Source of the DNA: JANWHZ01 sp035758575
Lineage (GTDB): Bacteria; Patescibacteriota; Saccharimonadia; Saccharimonadales; UBA4665
NCBI GenBank assembly: GCA_035758575.1
Contig: DASTXH010000017.1
Span: 1 to 64,000 of the forward strand
Direction: 5' to 3'
DNA length: 64,000 nucleotides
The first letter of the stretch is position 1. Every line of letters begins with the position of its first letter. The position numbers were made by a program, and so were the translations under genes. Positions 23,652 to 32,352 of the stretch are shown piece by piece. The notes under the pieces were generated by a model, which worked only from the letters and a program-made list of their open reading frames with translations, was not told where the DNA came from and searched no databases.

Positions 23652-25445
23652 CTATGCTATATCAGCGGCCGCCACGCGGTTGACTTCATTTAGTGTTGTG
23701 AGCCCGGCGAGCACTTTGAGGTATCCATCCTGGCGCATGGTAATCATGCCTTGCGCCTGCGCCACCTTCTGAATGTCGGCGCTGGTAGATCGCTTTAGGA
23801 TAAGCTCCTGGATTTCGGTCGTCACGGGAAATACTTCGTATATTCCCATACGGCCGCTATACCCTCCGGGTGTACGAGGACTGTCTGTGCCCTTGCTTAA
23901 AGTATAAGCATGTTGGCCACTGAGTGGCAAGTTGTCATAGCCGAGGTCGGCAATTGCAGCCTTGCGGTGCGCCTCATCTCCGGGCAGTAATCCTGCCAAC
24001 GTTCTTTCGATTGATTCAGTCTCAGCCGTGGAACTCTGATACGTCTCCTTCGGCTCGCCATTGCGGCGCACGAGGCGCTGGCCAATGATGACTTTTACGG
24101 TGGAGGCGATAAGGAACGGCTCTACGCCCATATCAAGAAGACGCGGGAGGATACCCGCCGCGGAGTTGGTGTGCAAGGTGGAAAATACCAGATGCCCCGT
24201 CAATGCCGCCTGCACTGCCAGCTCAGCAGTTTCACGGTCGCGGATTTCCCCCACCATAATTACGTCTGGGTCCTGGCGCAAAATAGAACGTAAGCCCGTG
24301 GCAAACGTTAGGCCAACATCGGCATTTACTTGTATCTGGTTGACGCCCGGCATCTTGTATTCCACCGGATCTTCAAGAGTAACAATATTGATAGAATCGC
24401 TCTTGATCTCCTGGATCAAGGCATACAGGCTCGTGGATTTACCCGAACCCGTAGGGCCACTCGTAAGAATCATGCCGTTGGTTTGCTTGAGCCCCTCGCG
24501 GATCATGCGCAATGAGCGACCGCGATATCCTAAGTCTTCCAAGTGCATGCTGGTACTGGATTTGTCCAGCAACCGGATAACTACCTGCTCCCCCCATATA
24601 ACCGGGGAAATAGCAATGCGCAGGTCGATATCTTTATCGCCAACGCGGACAGAGAACTCACCGTCCTGTGGGATTCGATGTTCATCTATCTTCAGGCTCG
24701 ACAAAATCTTGATGCGGCTAACCAGCGGCGGTTCGGAACTTTTAGGCAACTGCATAACCTCGCGTAGTATACCGTCGACACGGCAGCGGATCTTCAGAGA
24801 ATCTTGCAGCGGTTCTATATGGATATCGCTCGCCTTGTTATGGGCTGCATATTCCAATATGGCCGACAGGGCCTTGCTTACGGGCGAGTCCTGTACAAGC
24901 GTTTTAATGTTGTTGTCTACTTCAACCGGGGTCCTATCGCTTGCAGCCGCACTGGGCTCTTTGCCAATTTGCGTGAACTGACCAATGGCAGCCTCCGACA
25001 AATGCGCTTGGTACTGCTTCAGCACATTCCGAATCCCCTCCTCGCTCGCAACGTATACCTTAAGCGGCCGGCCGATCTTATTGCTCAAGAAGTCCACTGC
25101 CTGCACGTTGTCCGCGTCTATCATAGCGACGACTAGGCGGTGCTGCATCTCGCCTAACGGTACTGCCATATACCGTTCGGCGATATCTTGCGGCAACAGT
25201 TCTAGTACCTTAGGGTCTATCATTGCCGAAGACAGGTTCACATACGGGACCTTCGTTGCCTTGGCAATCGCCTTAGTCAGCTGTTCGTTCGTTACCAGCT
25301 TATCACTGACAAGCGCACCGAATACAGAACCGCCGCTTTTGGCGACCTTATCCTTTATGTCGGCGAGCTTACGGCTGGTCAGGATGCCTTCGTGGACCAA
25401 CGCATCCTCAACCTGCTGCTGTGTGGCTGCAGATAAAACACTCAC
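23652..25445 (-). CDS. pilB: Type IV pilus assembly ATPase PilB, without zinc tetracysteine
   Basis: 597 residues. An N-terminal MshEN-like domain (about 1-150) leads to the ATPase: Walker A LTSGPTGSGKSTSLYAL near 330, VTLEDPVEYKMPGVNQ, Walker B DPDVIMVGEIRDRETAE and GHLVFSTLHTNSA. The four Cys of the zinc site common in GspE/PilB are missing: after RLVRRNGEP comes a Cys-free insert leading to GYSGRMGIYEVF. It powers pilus extension. It lies 24 bp from pilT. Confidence 0.95.
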   Translation of the reverse strand: MSVLSAATQQQVEDALVHEGILTSRKLADIKDKVAKSGGSVFGALVSDKLVTNEQLTKAIAKATKVPYVNLSSAMIDPKVLELLPQDIAERYMAVPLGEMQHRLVVAMIDADNVQAVDFLSNKIGRPLKVYVASEEGIRNVLKQYQAHLSEAAIGQFTQIGKEPSAAASDRTPVEVDNNIKTLVQDSPVSKALSAILEYAAHNKASDIHIEPLQDSLKIRCRVDGILREVMQLPKSSEPPLVSRIKILSSLKIDEHRIPQDGEFSVRVGDKDIDLRIAISPVIWGEQVVIRLLDKSSTSMHLEDLGYRGRSLRMIREGLKQTNGMILTSGPTGSGKSTSLYALIQEIKSDSINIVTLEDPVEYKMPGVNQIQVNADVGLTFATGLRSILRQDPDVIMVGEIRDRETAELAVQAALTGHLVFSTLHTNSAAGILPRLLDMGVEPFLIASTVKVIIGQRLVRRNGEPKETYQSSTAETESIERTLAGLLPGDEAHRKAAIADLGYDNLPLSGQHAYTLSKGTDSPRTPGGYSGRMGIYEVFPVTTEIQELILKRSTSADIQKVAQAQGMITMRQDGYLKVLAGLTTLNEVNRVAAADIA

Positions 25446-25460
25446 AGGCGTACGCCTCCG

Positions 25461-25712
25461 TTACTGGCCCGTTCCATTGAATGGATTGGCATTGTTGCTG
25501 CCACCGACCACAATAAGTTCAGATGGATCGATGGACTGATTGTTAAAATACTTTGGGTCCGGCGAGGCAAAAGCCGTGTTTACGGGGCTCACCACGGCAA
25601 CCTGCTGCTGACGGTTTGCTGGCGTCGCAAAGATAAAATGCGAAATGGCATACGAAGCCACCCCGCTCAGCCCGGCTATCAACAAAATGAGCGCTATATC
25701 TTTTTGCTTCAT
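25461..25712 (-). CDS. Small membrane protein of the pilus operon
   Basis: 83 residues: one N-terminal membrane segment (about 7-29) and a short external tail ending in SIDPSELIVVGGSNNANPF. No family recognised. Its start overlaps the PilO-like gene by 4 nt and it precedes pilB, the place taken by pilP in Gram-negative operons, but it shows no PilP lipobox or domain. Confidence 0.72.
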   Translation of the reverse strand: MKQKDIALILLIAGLSGVASYAISHFIFATPANRQQQVAVVSPVNTAFASPDPKYFNNQSIDPSELIVVGGSNNANPFNGTGQ

Positions 25713-26380
25713 CGTATTACCTCCGTCTGCGTGCCTAGGTCTCGGGCTGGCTGCCAGTATGTCTGTGCCGAGATAGTTAGTGCCAGTTTGTTCTGATCGC
25801 CCGAAAGCTCGATAGTCTGGATTTGGAATGGGCGCACCGAGCGCTCGAATGCATGTACTACATTTTGTATTGAGGCGTAATCACCCTGCACTACCACCTG
25901 AAATGGCATAGTCTGTGGAGCTGGGCTGGACGATGTCTGCTGCTTCGCCTGATTTGCCGCATCATCCGTACCCGTGATGCTCTGAATCTGCACCGACTGA
26001 CCGGCGACAATGTTCTCTATGCTTGTTACAAGGGCCGGATAGTCATACTTGCTGGGCAGTGCATCTAGAATAATCTTGGTGTTCGTTCCGTCCTGAGGGC
26101 CGGTACCGCCCGGATTACCGCCAATAATATTCGTCGGCGTGCTGGTGAAGGCACTGTAGGAGGTAGCTAGTGTCTGTGCAGCCTGGACGTTTGACTGCAG
26201 CTGGCTGAGTGCGTGTTTACTCGCAGTTATGACTCGATTCTGATACGCAAACTGGCTCACGAGCGATACCGAAGCAACCACACTGAATACAACAACAAAA
26301 CAGGCGGCCGAAGTAACGACAACGATGGTCGTATTAGATTTTGCTATAAGTGTCCGTTTGAACGATTGTATGCCCGCCAT
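25709..26380 (-). CDS. pilO: PilO-like pilus alignment protein
   Basis: 223 residues: a membrane segment near 17-40, a coiled-coil-like stretch (ASKHALSQLQSNVQAAQTL), then a ferredoxin-like domain ending in FQIQTIELSGDQNKLALTIS. Membrane topology, size and position after pilN match PilO. It should bind PilN at the inner membrane. Confidence 0.78.
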   Translation of the reverse strand: MAGIQSFKRTLIAKSNTTIVVVTSAACFVVVFSVVASVSLVSQFAYQNRVITASKHALSQLQSNVQAAQTLATSYSAFTSTPTNIIGGNPGGTGPQDGTNTKIILDALPSKYDYPALVTSIENIVAGQSVQIQSITGTDDAANQAKQQTSSSPAPQTMPFQVVVQGDYASIQNVVHAFERSVRPFQIQTIELSGDQNKLALTISAQTYWQPARDLGTQTEVIR

Positions 26381-26385
26381 ATCAT

Positions 26386-27045
26386 CTACTCACTTTTCTT
26401 GAAAATTATCGATGGCTGCTGTGTGGATGTTTGCTGCTGTCCGCCTACCGTAAGAGTGACTGTCTTGGCGTTGTCGAAGATGGTCGGATCGAAGCCAAGC
26501 GTAATAGTATAGGTCGCTGTCTGTTGGTTGCGGCTAAAGCTGGCAAGCACGACAGTAGAAAATGCAAGGTTCATAGTATTTTGTCCCGTAACGGTATAAT
26601 TTGTATACTTTAGGCCATCTATGAACGTATTCACGACATCCAGGCTGGGTGCATTACCGCTGATGCTCATAGTATGCTGGGCATAGTCTACTTTTAGGTC
26701 AGAGATAGTTGCCTGTTGCGGCGTCAGCTGCGTAAGGTACCCAAACAGCCGTGAAGCGGCCGGCTCTTGCGCGTGCAAACCAGACAACGAGTTCAGCTGG
26801 CTTTGTACAGTAAGGATATCGCCGATATTCGCAATATTCTTAAACGTGTTGTTTGTGCTTCCAATGTTATTGTTCAGGTCGTGGATACTCTTCCGTTGGA
26901 CCAGATAGACCGATGAAAGCAGCACTAAAAGCACAAACAGTGCGGCAGCACTGGCCACGAACGACACGGTCATGACCAGGCGCTTCATGCGCTGGGTCTT
27001 GATGTACTCCTGCTTGACGTCTGGTAAAAGGTTGAACTGAATCAT
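26386..27045 (-). CDS. pilN: PilN-like pilus assembly protein
   Basis: 219 residues. It opens MIQFNLLPDVKQEYIKTQRM; the INLLP-type motif is what PilM binds in characterised pili. A membrane segment (about 25-48) is followed by a periplasm-type domain. It overlaps pilM by 4 nt. Confidence 0.85.
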   Translation of the reverse strand: MIQFNLLPDVKQEYIKTQRMKRLVMTVSFVASAAALFVLLVLLSSVYLVQRKSIHDLNNNIGSTNNTFKNIANIGDILTVQSQLNSLSGLHAQEPAASRLFGYLTQLTPQQATISDLKVDYAQHTMSISGNAPSLDVVNTFIDGLKYTNYTVTGQNTMNLAFSTVVLASFSRNQQTATYTITLGFDPTIFDNAKTVTLTVGGQQQTSTQQPSIIFKKSE

Positions 27046-28082
27046 TCGTTTCGCTCCGCCAGGCCTACGGCCACGCCAAACTGATTAGATATTGCCAGGA
27101 GTTCATTCTGCCGCTCCGCGCCGAACAGTACATTCCGCCAAGCATTACCAATCTCAACATTCAGTACGAATTTGTTCGCCAAAAATAATGGGAACTCCGG
27201 CAACACTGATCCGCCACCCGTTACCACAATTCGATCAAAGCTAGCACTGGCATACCTCGTCTGAAAGAACTTGATGGATTTCTCAACCTCAGATGTAAGC
27301 AGTTCCACCGTATTTATGATCGCCTCGTATACTTGCCCTTCCAGCTTGTCTTTACTAAGGCCAAATTTCATCACGAATTGGCTGGCCTGTTTTTCGTCGA
27401 TATTCAGGTTCTGCATAGCAGATCGCATGATGGCTTCAATACCTGTTGGAATAGATCGCGTCAAGCGAGGTAAGCCGCCATACACCGTTACGATATCGGT
27501 GCTTTTTTGGCCGACATCCAGTATCATGAACGCGCCGGCGGCATCGCTGGGCGCAAGCGAACGAGCAAGTGCCAAGCTGTCGGGCTCAAATGCGATGACG
27601 TTCAGCCCTGCATCCTCAACGATGTCCAGACGTCGTTCTACAAACTCATTTGGGACTGATGTGAGCAGGATCTCGTTCTTGGTTTTGTCTATAGGAGAAT
27701 CGCCAAGTACCGCCCAATCGATCTTAGACTCGTTAAGGGGTGTTGGGATAAGCGCATCCGCCTGATAGCGGATAGATTTTTCTAGCTCATGCGTAGGCAG
27801 CCGGTCCACGTCTGCAACCGTCGTGAACACACGGCTGCTGGGAATGTTTACGGCAACATTTTTGGTGCTGAACTTCGCCTGCTCGATCAGCTGTACGACT
27901 GCCTGGGTTAGTCGCTGCTGATCATTTTTGGAGTCGCTGAGAGCTATACGGCTATCGATGGGCATATATGCATACTTATACAGTGCTTTCTGTGAGCCAG
28001 CTCCGTGCAGCTCAACAGCCCGTAACGCCGAGCTGCCAATGTCTAGTCCAAAAAAGTTTGACCCACCGCTGAGTAGCCCCAC
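27042..28082 (-). CDS. pilM: Type IV pilus assembly protein PilM
   Basis: 346 residues, actin-like fold. FGLDIGSSALRAVEL (phosphate 1 motif), ILDVGQKSTDIVTVYGG (phosphate 2) and DRIVVTGGGSVLP (adenosine motif) are visible. It is cytoplasmic and docks on the PilN tail. The start is GTG; a promoter about 100 nt upstream (TATAAT on the minus strand at 28180-28185) could start a pilM-to-pilC transcript apart from the adhesin gene. Confidence 0.93.
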   Translation of the reverse strand: MGLLSGGSNFFGLDIGSSALRAVELHGAGSQKALYKYAYMPIDSRIALSDSKNDQQRLTQAVVQLIEQAKFSTKNVAVNIPSSRVFTTVADVDRLPTHELEKSIRYQADALIPTPLNESKIDWAVLGDSPIDKTKNEILLTSVPNEFVERRLDIVEDAGLNVIAFEPDSLALARSLAPSDAAGAFMILDVGQKSTDIVTVYGGLPRLTRSIPTGIEAIMRSAMQNLNIDEKQASQFVMKFGLSKDKLEGQVYEAIINTVELLTSEVEKSIKFFQTRYASASFDRIVVTGGGSVLPEFPLFLANKFVLNVEIGNAWRNVLFGAERQNELLAISNQFGVAVGLAERNE

Positions 28083-28179
28083 TGTGTTACCGCCCCATTC
28101 CTTGTGTTTGTTCCGTCATCTGTTTGAACCCGTATGACTGCCTTTTCTCTTCATATATACCAAGGCTCTTGTCGGTTCA

Positions 28180-28208
28180 ATTATAGCATAAGCGCTACGA
28201 TTACAACC
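28180..28208 (-). promoter_or_regulatory. Promoter upstream of pilM
   Basis: Minus-strand TATAAT (28185-28180) with GGTTGT 17 nt upstream (the nearby TTGTAA is spaced 15). The 28083-28242 gap holds this and a ten-codon frame ending 5 nt before the pilM GTG. Confidence 0.55.
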
Positions 28209-28242
28209 GGCGTGCCTCCAAAATTACTGTGTAAAAATGTCC

Positions 28243-30525
28243 CTACAACACGGGGGGCAGGCCAGTAATCGCATTGTAGTTACCGGCCGCGACACTTCCT
28301 CCACGCGGCAGCCAAAGCTCCGGCGTGTAGTTGATGGCCTCGCCGGCATGGCTGGCGGCGGGCGTATCGGTTATCTGTGCCTGCCCTACTGAACCATATG
28401 TGCGCAGGAAGTGCACTTGGTCGGCCACAAAGGCACCATTTACGGTCAGTTGTTTGTTGCATTGGGCATAGTAGCCGGGCAGCATGGGGTTTGCTTGCGC
28501 ACCAAAACCTGAAGCGCACGTATAAATATTGCCGTTCGTACTGACGACGCCACCAGCGCCTACAATGGGCTCGGCTACAAATAGGCCATCAAGCTGGGTT
28601 ACATTGCTGCCAATATATATATTGCCACCGACCACCACAAGCTTGAAGAATGGTATCTGCCCAACATTCGTCCAGGAGCCGCCGCTGCCGGCGTATACAA
28701 TATTGCCGTTGATGTACACATCTGCGTTCTTTACATAGCGGATATCTTGTGCGCCCACAGCGACAGTGGTCGCACCAATCGTCATATTAGCTGTCGTGGG
28801 CGCCGTAGTGAGGTCGCTGGTGAAATCGCAGTCATTGGTGGTCGCGCCGGCATAGCCGCCAAACAAACCTTGCGATGGATTCAGCTGGCTGGCGTTTGCC
28901 GGATTGTAGTAGTTGGCTATGGACAAACCAGCCGGAGTCGTATTCGTACTGTTTTGCGCCGATGCGAAGTCCTGTATTTGGGCAAGTGCCTGAACGGCGT
29001 ATTGCGTGCCAGCGCCAGAGAAGTTGGTGGCGTGATTATTCCAGCTATATATACCAGCTCTCGCGTCGACGTCCATTGAGCAGGCGCCATTTGTGTAATC
29101 TGGGCTAGCGCCTACTGTTACATCGCCGCCATAGACACTCATATACGGCAAGTATATTACGGGGAATGTGCTTGAGCAGGTCTTACTGCCAGAACTCCAT
29201 TGCAGCGTCCACGTAGCCGTGAATACTCCCGCGTTGTTTGTCGGCCCAACGCCGCTGAATGTCGCCGTGGAAACACTGCCCGAACCACCTGCATTCTGCG
29301 TGCCCGTATACGTATAGGTCGCGCCGGCGGGCGGCGTAATCTGCAACTTCATGGTTGCATTCGGTGGCGTTTGATTGACGCCGTTTGTTACGCTGGCAGC
29401 AACAGAAAATGTGTTATACGGATCAATGCGTGATGGTGTAACCGTCATGCTGCCACATGCCAGCTGCACGCATGGCACAGCCGTACTAGCCGTAGCCACT
29501 TGTTGGTATGCCCCCGTCCCTCCGGGCCCGGTGTCCTTCACAAACAACGCCACCCCCTGAGGCGTATACGGGTTCGTTGCAGACTGCGGAATGGTAACGG
29601 TTGCTGGTCCGGGGGAATTGTAGGTACCGGACGTCCAGCCGCCCGTCTTTACATACCCCGTCGTAGAGCCGTCTGGGTCCCTAAATGATATGGTGGCCAC
29701 CTGCTGCTGCAGTGCCATATTACACGACAACGAAATGGTACCGGTCGGCGGTTGGTTGATGGTGGGTAGCTTTGGCGAATTCCCAACCAGGTTCGAACAT
29801 CCACGCTGGATCATAAATGAGCCCCCGGGGAAATAGAATCTGATAACGGCAATCGGCACGTTGACCGTTTTCCATACCCATCCAGTCGTCGCATCGTCAC
29901 GGTATGCGCCTCCACATCCATCAACAGTGCAGGCCCATATGTTGGCGTGCGATATGTCGTCGCTGATGTTGTTGGGGTAACCGCCGTTATTAGCGAACCA
30001 GCTGCTGTTGACAGTTGGGTTTTGCAGCGTATTCCATTGGACACCGTAAGCAGGATTGCCCGAGCTTGCATATGATTGCACGAGTGCCACCCATGCATTG
30101 AATGAACTCTTTGCAGCATTGATACCGGCACCGCACCCGCTTGAAGATGCGCCACGACCCATCATGGCGTTAATAACGAACGCTGCACCACATGTGTTTT
30201 GGCCAGGCCCACCGCTATACAGGTAGCCTTGGTAGATGGATATAAATGCAGCACAGGCCGAGCCACCGCCACAGCCCGTAGCCGCACCGCCAACATTAAC
30301 AGGAGTAGATAATACGTTATAGTCATTGCATATATTTGGGATGCACCCTGGCTTCTGGTTGGTAAAGTAACCCTTGCAGCCGCCCCATGTCCCTACCGAA
30401 CAGAAGTGGTTCCAGAAGTCGATTTGCCATGGCGTGGCCGCATGCGCGGCCGGTTGATTCATAAAAAGCCCCACACCAGCGAAAGAGACAAAAAACAATA
30501 CGACAATAAGGGTCTTTTTGATCAT
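28243..30525 (-). CDS. Secreted Cys-rich surface protein, candidate pilus-associated adhesin
   Basis: 760 residues. A clear signal peptide (MIKKTLIVVLFFVSFAGVGL..., cleavage near AHA-ATPW at 29) is followed by a Cys- and Gly-rich domain (about 40-250), an Ig-like Pro/Thr-rich middle (260-470), and a beta-helix-like C-terminal part with VYINGNIVYAG and VVGGNIYIGSNV, resembling polymer-forming repeats. No enzymatic motif is seen. It sits between a TPR protein (4-nt overlap) and pilM, so it is probably exported with the pilus machinery and used for attachment, perhaps to the host; that role is inferred. Confidence 0.72.
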   Translation of the reverse strand: MIKKTLIVVLFFVSFAGVGLFMNQPAAHAATPWQIDFWNHFCSVGTWGGCKGYFTNQKPGCIPNICNDYNVLSTPVNVGGAATGCGGGSACAAFISIYQGYLYSGGPGQNTCGAAFVINAMMGRGASSSGCGAGINAAKSSFNAWVALVQSYASSGNPAYGVQWNTLQNPTVNSSWFANNGGYPNNISDDISHANIWACTVDGCGGAYRDDATTGWVWKTVNVPIAVIRFYFPGGSFMIQRGCSNLVGNSPKLPTINQPPTGTISLSCNMALQQQVATISFRDPDGSTTGYVKTGGWTSGTYNSPGPATVTIPQSATNPYTPQGVALFVKDTGPGGTGAYQQVATASTAVPCVQLACGSMTVTPSRIDPYNTFSVAASVTNGVNQTPPNATMKLQITPPAGATYTYTGTQNAGGSGSVSTATFSGVGPTNNAGVFTATWTLQWSSGSKTCSSTFPVIYLPYMSVYGGDVTVGASPDYTNGACSMDVDARAGIYSWNNHATNFSGAGTQYAVQALAQIQDFASAQNSTNTTPAGLSIANYYNPANASQLNPSQGLFGGYAGATTNDCDFTSDLTTAPTTANMTIGATTVAVGAQDIRYVKNADVYINGNIVYAGSGGSWTNVGQIPFFKLVVVGGNIYIGSNVTQLDGLFVAEPIVGAGGVVSTNGNIYTCASGFGAQANPMLPGYYAQCNKQLTVNGAFVADQVHFLRTYGSVGQAQITDTPAASHAGEAINYTPELWLPRGGSVAAGNYNAITGLPPVL

Positions 30526-31139
30526 AGCGTACCTCCCTGCTGCAGCACCTGGATATCGTGCTGATATGTCTGGATAGCGGCGGAGTTAGTATCAGTGCCC
30601 TGATAGACCCGGGCAGTATGCCCGTCATTCGACGATTGCTGCAAGAGGGATATAAGCTCTTGGTACGTGGCAATCGCCTTATCCCGTTGCCCGGCCGACA
30701 CATACACATAGGCCAATGTATCAAGAACCTGCGGCTTTATAGAACTATCAGCAGTTATGGCACTATTGTAGGCAGCGATAGACTGATCGTATTGCTGGTT
30801 ATTGAAATAGGCCACGCCGAGATCCTTGTAGGCGTTCGCTTTATCCGATGCCGTCTTAGCGGAAGCGAGCTCTTGTTGGGCGGCAGTCACCGCTGCGGTC
30901 ATCTGCTCTTGGATTGTTTGCGCGCCTGTTGTCGCCGTATGGCTGGTGCTGGCGGGTGCCGCCGGAGACTTACTACTGTAGTGTCGGTATGCTAAAAAAG
31001 CCCCCGCTGCAGCTATGGCAACCACAACAAATCCCGCGACAAGGAACCAGATCCAACGCAAGCTGCCGTGCGGCCGGTAGGCAGCATCGCTCGTTACGAT
31101 ACCATTAGGCATAGTAGAATCTTTTTTGTGCTCACTCAT
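30522..31139 (-). CDS. Membrane-anchored TPR protein of the pilus locus
   Basis: 205 residues: cytoplasmic tail, one membrane segment (about 28-50), a Ser/Thr/Pro linker and two or three TPR units (AYKDLGVAYFNNQQYDQSIAAYNSAI, then DTLAYVYVSAGQRDKAIATYQEL). TPR proteins such as PilF/PilW help pilus biogenesis; here the TPRs are outside the membrane. Its stop overlaps the adhesin start by 4 nt. An in-frame ATG nine codons in is an alternative start. Confidence 0.78.
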   Translation of the reverse strand: MSEHKKDSTMPNGIVTSDAAYRPHGSLRWIWFLVAGFVVVAIAAAGAFLAYRHYSSKSPAAPASTSHTATTGAQTIQEQMTAAVTAAQQELASAKTASDKANAYKDLGVAYFNNQQYDQSIAAYNSAITADSSIKPQVLDTLAYVYVSAGQRDKAIATYQELISLLQQSSNDGHTARVYQGTDTNSAAIQTYQHDIQVLQQGGTL

Positions 31140-31206
31140 GATTCATTTCCAGTATAGCAAACCATGAGCGGAATAATACACATATAGGACAGAGTGCTGG
31201 ATTCGA

Positions 31207-32268
31207 TCACCCTGAAAAGACGGCAGATTGATCTCTGTGATAAGCTATCTCCTCCCCATATCGGCGCCTGTCATATTCGCTAAGATAAGGCTCATCAATA
31301 ACAGACTCATACCAGGCTTTAGCACATTTGTGCATGTTCCTGCGCGTATCCACAGATAGTTGCGCCGTAAGTATCGGCCGCAAGTTTCCATCTATACGAA
31401 ACCCTGATGCGCTCGTATCCCAATAGAGCGCGCCCGGACACAGCTGCTGTAATTCCTGTACGAGCTGTTGATAAAAAAGTGCATCGTCTTCACCGATCCC
31501 AGTAAATTCCTTAATAACGCTTTGTGCTAACAGTAAGTTAAAACGCCGAGGTATCGCGAGGGCGGTCATAATATGATGAACACGCTCACGTTCCTCCGGA
31601 TTTTGCACTCGGGCCAAAAGCACCGCATCTATACTAGCGACAAGTTCACCTAGCGCATGCGCAGCCCGATCTTTCACGGGTTCACTTCTTCTGCTGGCGA
31701 TAATCGTCGCGGCAGTCCGTAATCCAAGGGGGTAGCCCCCCGTCTGTTGAAAAATATCCACCAGTTCACTATTCGGTAGGTCAGGCAAGTGCCGTGCCAG
31801 TAGTGCCATGCTTGCTGTTTGATCGAGCGGACTCAGAGAAAAATGTGTCGTCTTCCTTGTGATCGTTCTATACGTAAAGTGATCTCCGCCGGCCGACGCC
31901 AAAGCTACAAACAGCCTTGAACCGTAGCCGCCATCCAGCAAGCCAGCCAAATGACGTTCGGCGTCACTCTGGCCCTCGCTACCAAGCTGATCTAATTCCA
32001 CCGTCATAACGAGCGGTTCATCGCCAAGCCGCTGTTGTATCATGCCGTCGTTTTGGCACAATGCTTCACCGGCATCAGGCATACACGCTATCGCGCGTTC
32101 ACGACATAGAGCGTGTATTTCGCGCAACATTGCACTCTTGCCGCTGCCGACTGGGCCGTTGTACTCAACAATAGGCGTACGGAGCAGGCGTTCTGGATCA
32201 ACAAGTAGATCAAGTGCGCCCCGCACCAACTCCATCTCCGCGGTCCGTCCAATAAGACGCTCTTCCAT
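31207..32268 (-). CDS. P-loop NTPase, AAA/STAND-like, unknown role
   Basis: 353 residues. Walker A is NGPVGSGKSAMLREI near 38-50; a hydrophobic Walker B-like VMTVELDQLG lies near 88-97; GGYPLGLRTAATII resembles the GxP motif of STAND/NB-ARC ATPases. The C-terminal half is helical with a possible winged helix. There is no membrane segment. TGGAGG precedes the ATG. It lies just upstream of the pilus locus, but a functional link is not shown. Confidence 0.7.
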   Translation of the reverse strand: MEERLIGRTAEMELVRGALDLLVDPERLLRTPIVEYNGPVGSGKSAMLREIHALCRERAIACMPDAGEALCQNDGMIQQRLGDEPLVMTVELDQLGSEGQSDAERHLAGLLDGGYGSRLFVALASAGGDHFTYRTITRKTTHFSLSPLDQTASMALLARHLPDLPNSELVDIFQQTGGYPLGLRTAATIIASRRSEPVKDRAAHALGELVASIDAVLLARVQNPEERERVHHIMTALAIPRRFNLLLAQSVIKEFTGIGEDDALFYQQLVQELQQLCPGALYWDTSASGFRIDGNLRPILTAQLSVDTRRNMHKCAKAWYESVIDEPYLSEYDRRRYGEEIAYHRDQSAVFSG

Positions 32269-32352
32269 ACCTCCAATGTATGCCGCAATGTATTAGATAT
32301 CAACTATCGAGCATGAATTTTTATCTATGTACATCTGTTATAATAAAAAACT

